Assembly (NCBI GenBank): GCA_007118895.1
Contig: SKQS01000061.1
Span: 1 to 37,016 of the forward strand
Direction: 5' to 3'
DNA from: Wenzhouxiangella sp.
GTDB lineage: Bacteria; Pseudomonadota; Gammaproteobacteria; Xanthomonadales; Wenzhouxiangellaceae
DNA: 37,016 nt
Shown here: positions 34,552-37,016 of the stretch, one piece after another
How positions within the stretch are numbered: position 1 is the stretch's first letter
Layout: every line of letters begins with the position of its first letter
Made by a program: the position numbers and the translations under genes
Notes under the pieces: generated by a model
What the model saw: only the letters and a program-made list of their open reading frames with translations
The model's database searches: none
Told to the model about the DNA's origin: nothing

Positions 34552-35136
34552 ATGGAATGGTTGTTCGCGCTGCTGACAATATCCCTGCTGGTCTGGGGCG
34601 TAGTGCTGTTCAATCGCCTGGTGCGCGCTCGTAACCTGGTCAAGGCGGGATTTGCCGATGTCGACGTCCAGCTACAGCGCCGTCATGACCTGGTGCCAAG
34701 GCTGGTCGAGGTGGTAAAAGGACAGATTGGCTACGAGCGCGGCTTGCTCGACGATGTGATGGCCGCCAGGACAGCCGCGCGACAGGCCGAACAAAGTGGT
34801 CAGCCGGCCCTGATGGACCGACCCGAAGCAACGCTGGCCGCTGCACTGGGACGCATGATGCTGCTTGCCGAAGACTACCCGGAACTGAAAACCAGCCAGG
34901 CCTTCATCGAACTCGGTGCCGAGCTGGTCGCCACCGAAGACCTGCTGTCGCACGCCCGACGCTTCTACAACGGCGCGGTGCGTCAGCTCAATACCCGGGT
35001 CCAGCAATTTCCCGATCTGCTGGTCGCACGCCTGTTCGGCTTCAAGGAGGCGGACTTCTTCAGCGCCGCCATAGAGGCCCGAACGGTGCCTGCGGTGGGC
35101 CGACTGCTCGGCGAGCGGGAGTCAGGGTCAACCTGA
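34552..35136 (+). CDS. lemA: LemA family membrane protein
   Basis: The 194-residue product has one N-terminal membrane helix (about 3-22) followed by the family core NRLVRARNLVKAGFADVDVQLQRR-type block (NLVKAGFADVDVQL, then RHDLVPRLVEVVKG) and helical repeats including LMLLAEDYPELKTSQAF-like text (YPELKTSQAFIEL) and ARRFYNGAVRQLN. Length is typical (about 190). Its molecular role is not settled. It is followed 9 bases later by a DUF2207 gene, a pairing common in bacteria. Confidence 0.95.
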   Translation: MEWLFALLTISLLVWGVVLFNRLVRARNLVKAGFADVDVQLQRRHDLVPRLVEVVKGQIGYERGLLDDVMAARTAARQAEQSGQPALMDRPEATLAAALGRMMLLAEDYPELKTSQAFIELGAELVATEDLLSHARRFYNGAVRQLNTRVQQFPDLLVARLFGFKEADFFSAAIEARTVPAVGRLLGERESGST

Positions 35137-35145
35137 GGATGCAAG

Positions 35146-37016
35146 ATGATGAAACACCTGCTCTCGTGTCTGCTGCTGCTCGGGCTGGTCCACGCCCAGG
35201 CCGCAGAACGCATAGAAAACTACGCCGTCGAGATTTTCATCCAGCCTTCAGGCCAGGTCGAAATCATCGAAACCATCGACGTGATCGCCGCCGGCCAGCA
35301 GATCCGGCGAGGCATCTACCGAGATTTCCCCACCCGGTACCGCGATCACTACGGCAGGCGCTACAGCGTGCCCTTCGAAATCATCGACCTGACCCGCAAT
35401 GATGCGCCGGAGCACTGGCACAAGCAGGGCATCCGCAACGGCGTCCGGGTCTATTTCGGCAGCGCAGAGCGCCTGCTCCGGCATGGCCCGCATCGTTATC
35501 GCCTGGTCTATCGCACGGCGCGCCAGATCGGATTCTTCGACGACTTCGACGAGTTGTACTGGAACGCGATCGGGCACGACTGGGACTTTGTTATCGAAAG
35601 CGCCGAGGTGGTGGTCCACCTGCCCGGACCCGTCCCGGCAGAGCAACTGAGGATTGCCGGCTATCCCGGCAGGCCGGGCGCCACCGGGGGCGAGTTCGAT
35701 TACCGAATCGAGGCCGACGACCGGGTGCGGTTTGCCACCACCCGACCCCTGATGCCCGGAGAGGGATTTACCATTGCCGTAGGCTTTCCCAAGGGCCTGG
35801 TGCACGAGCCGACTGTCACCGAAAGGCGCATGGCGATGGCGGCCGACAATCGCGGTTTCATTGCCGGAATGATCGGCCTGCTCGTTGTTCTTGCCTGGTA
35901 TGTGACTGCCTGGCTGCGAGTCGGGCGCGATCCCGCCCCGGGCGCGATCTATCCGCGTTACCAGCCGCCGACCGGCTATTCGCCCGGCATGCTGCGCTAT
36001 TGCTGGCGCAAGGGTTACGACAACGCCTGCTTTGCCGCCGCCCTGGTCAGCCTGGCCGTCAAGGGTGCGATCCGGCTGGAAAAATCCGGCCGCAACTACA
36101 CCGCCCACAAGGCCGAGGGCCAGACTGATGCGGCGACCGAGCAGGCCCTGCTCAAGCGCATGTTTGCCAACCGCAGCACCTCGCTTAGATTCATCCGCAG
36201 CAATCACCAGCGGGTCAGTGCGGTGATTCGGGCCCACGACCAGGCCCTGTCGCGGCGGATGGAAGGCCGCTACTTTCTGCACAACCGGCTGTGGCTGATT
36301 CCCGGCATCGCGATTTCGGCAGTTGCAGCCGCCCTGTCGATCCTGCTGATGGATCATGTCGACCGCTTCGGCGCGATGTTCCTGGCCGGCTTTGCCATCA
36401 TCTGGAACTCGGCCGTCTGGGCCATGCTGGCCGCCACCATTCGCGCGCTACGCGATCTGCAAAACATCGTCGCCCGATTGGTCGGACTGCTGCCACTGCT
36501 GTTTCTGGTGCCCTTTGTGCTGGCCGGCCTGGCCCCGCTGGGCATGCTGGCGATGCTGGTCGGCATCGCGCCGGTGGCGGTGCTCGTTGGGCTGGCCATC
36601 ATCAACATCGTATTCTGGCAGCTGATCAAGGCGCCGACGCCACTGGGTCGCGAGCTGTTGGACCAGATCGAGGGGCTGAAGCTGTACCTGGATGTCGCAG
36701 AGCGCGATGAGATCGAGCAGCGTCATTCGGGCGCCCCGCCGCAGACTTTCGAGGAATTCGAGCGACTGCTGCCCTACGCCGTGGCGTTGGACGCCGCCGA
36801 TACCTGGGCACTGCGCTTCGAGCGAGAAATCGAGAGTGCGCTGCGCGCCGGTGAGGCCAGTACACGCCACTGGCATTCGGCGGTGGCCGGTCGCGACGGC
36901 AGCTTCAGCGCGCGTGATCTGAGCCGCGGACTGGGCAGCGGTCTGGCATCGTCGACCGCCAGCGCAGCCAGCGCGCCAGGATCGAGTTCCGGCAGCGGCG
37001 GGGGCGAGAATAGCCC
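35146..37016 (+). CDS. DUF2207 family membrane protein (runs off window end)
   Basis: The frame opens at ATG 35146 (a second ATG follows at 35149; GAGGA lies upstream) and remains open to the window end, giving 623 codons. The product has a signal peptide (about 1-22), the DUF2207 beta domain beginning RIENYAVEIFIQPSGQVEIIE-like text (ENYAVEIFIQPSGQVE) with GIYRDFPTRY, a membrane helix near residue 245, and two further helices (about 385-405, 410-430) plus more near 450-505. The end is Gly/Ser-rich (SSSGSGGGE), as is typical before the stop in this family. It forms a pair with lemA. Function unknown. Confidence 0.88.
   Translation, partial: MMKHLLSCLLLLGLVHAQAAERIENYAVEIFIQPSGQVEIIETIDVIAAGQQIRRGIYRDFPTRYRDHYGRRYSVPFEIIDLTRNDAPEHWHKQGIRNGVRVYFGSAERLLRHGPHRYRLVYRTARQIGFFDDFDELYWNAIGHDWDFVIESAEVVVHLPGPVPAEQLRIAGYPGRPGATGGEFDYRIEADDRVRFATTRPLMPGEGFTIAVGFPKGLVHEPTVTERRMAMAADNRGFIAGMIGLLVVLAWYVTAWLRVGRDPAPGAIYPRYQPPTGYSPGMLRYCWRKGYDNACFAAALVSLAVKGAIRLEKSGRNYTAHKAEGQTDAATEQALLKRMFANRSTSLRFIRSNHQRVSAVIRAHDQALSRRMEGRYFLHNRLWLIPGIAISAVAAALSILLMDHVDRFGAMFLAGFAIIWNSAVWAMLAATIRALRDLQNIVARLVGLLPLLFLVPFVLAGLAPLGMLAMLVGIAPVAVLVGLAIINIVFWQLIKAPTPLGRELLDQIEGLKLYLDVAERDEIEQRHSGAPPQTFEEFERLLPYAVALDAADTWALRFEREIESALRAGEASTRHWHSAVAGRDGSFSARDLSRGLGSGLASSTASAASAPGSSSGSGGGENS

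Overview
The window looks like chromosomal backbone of a GC-rich gammaproteobacterium. I infer a Xanthomonadales/Chromatiales-type lineage (something Wenzhouxiangella-like would fit) from the divergent ponA/pilMNOPQ arrangement, ErpA, HemJ, NudE, a gsp type II secretion cluster, an IntI-family integrase and dense operons with 1-8 base stop/start overlaps. No rRNA, tRNA, CRISPR array or transposase was seen.

Layout: 1-104 is the start of a lipoprotein gene (minus strand, cut by the window edge). 202-5256 (minus) is the type IV pilus assembly operon pilMNOPQ. Divergent from it, 5511-8674 carries a class A penicillin-binding protein and a coupled conserved gene of unknown role. 8666-9849 holds a small hypothetical gene and a Tyr/Trp-rich lipoprotein. 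9946-11826 is mnmG, followed by a strong hairpin and a rho-independent terminator. 12079-16775 is a tightly overlapping operon: DUF3429 membrane protein, YbbA-type ATPase, YbbP/FtsX-type permease and an AttH/CrtC lipocalin-like protein. 16786-20339 (minus) reads erpA, ampE-like, exported amidohydrolase, and then an integron-integrase homologue lacking its catalytic tyrosine. 20655-22765 (plus) couples hemJ to an exported five-heme cytochrome with an IPTL-type C-terminal sorting tail. 22771-29735 (minus) is a type II secretion cluster gspG-H-I-J-K-L-M-N followed by an inositol-monophosphatase-family gene and nudE; gspG is separated from gspH by a ~350-base stretch with inverted CACAGAGG-type repeats. 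29882-31257 (plus) is rsmE plus a coupled membrane protein. 31560-34384 (minus) is an exported subtilisin-like protease and an exported beta-lactamase-fold hydrolase, which overlap and share a C-terminal motif. 34552-37016 (plus) is lemA and a DUF2207 membrane protein that runs off the end.

Functional themes: envelope biogenesis (pilus, peptidoglycan, AmpE-like), protein export (type II secretion and two likely exported enzymes nearby), heme and iron-sulfur handling (HemJ, multiheme cytochrome, ErpA), and lipid- or envelope-directed ABC transport (YbbA/YbbP/AttH). The observations most worth checking are the IntI homologue with Gly at the nucleophile position and a promoter/palindrome directly at its start, the shared C-terminal motif of the protease/hydrolase pair, the two structured intergenic repeats (28947-29196 and 31311-31528), and the HemJ/pentaheme/IPTL module.
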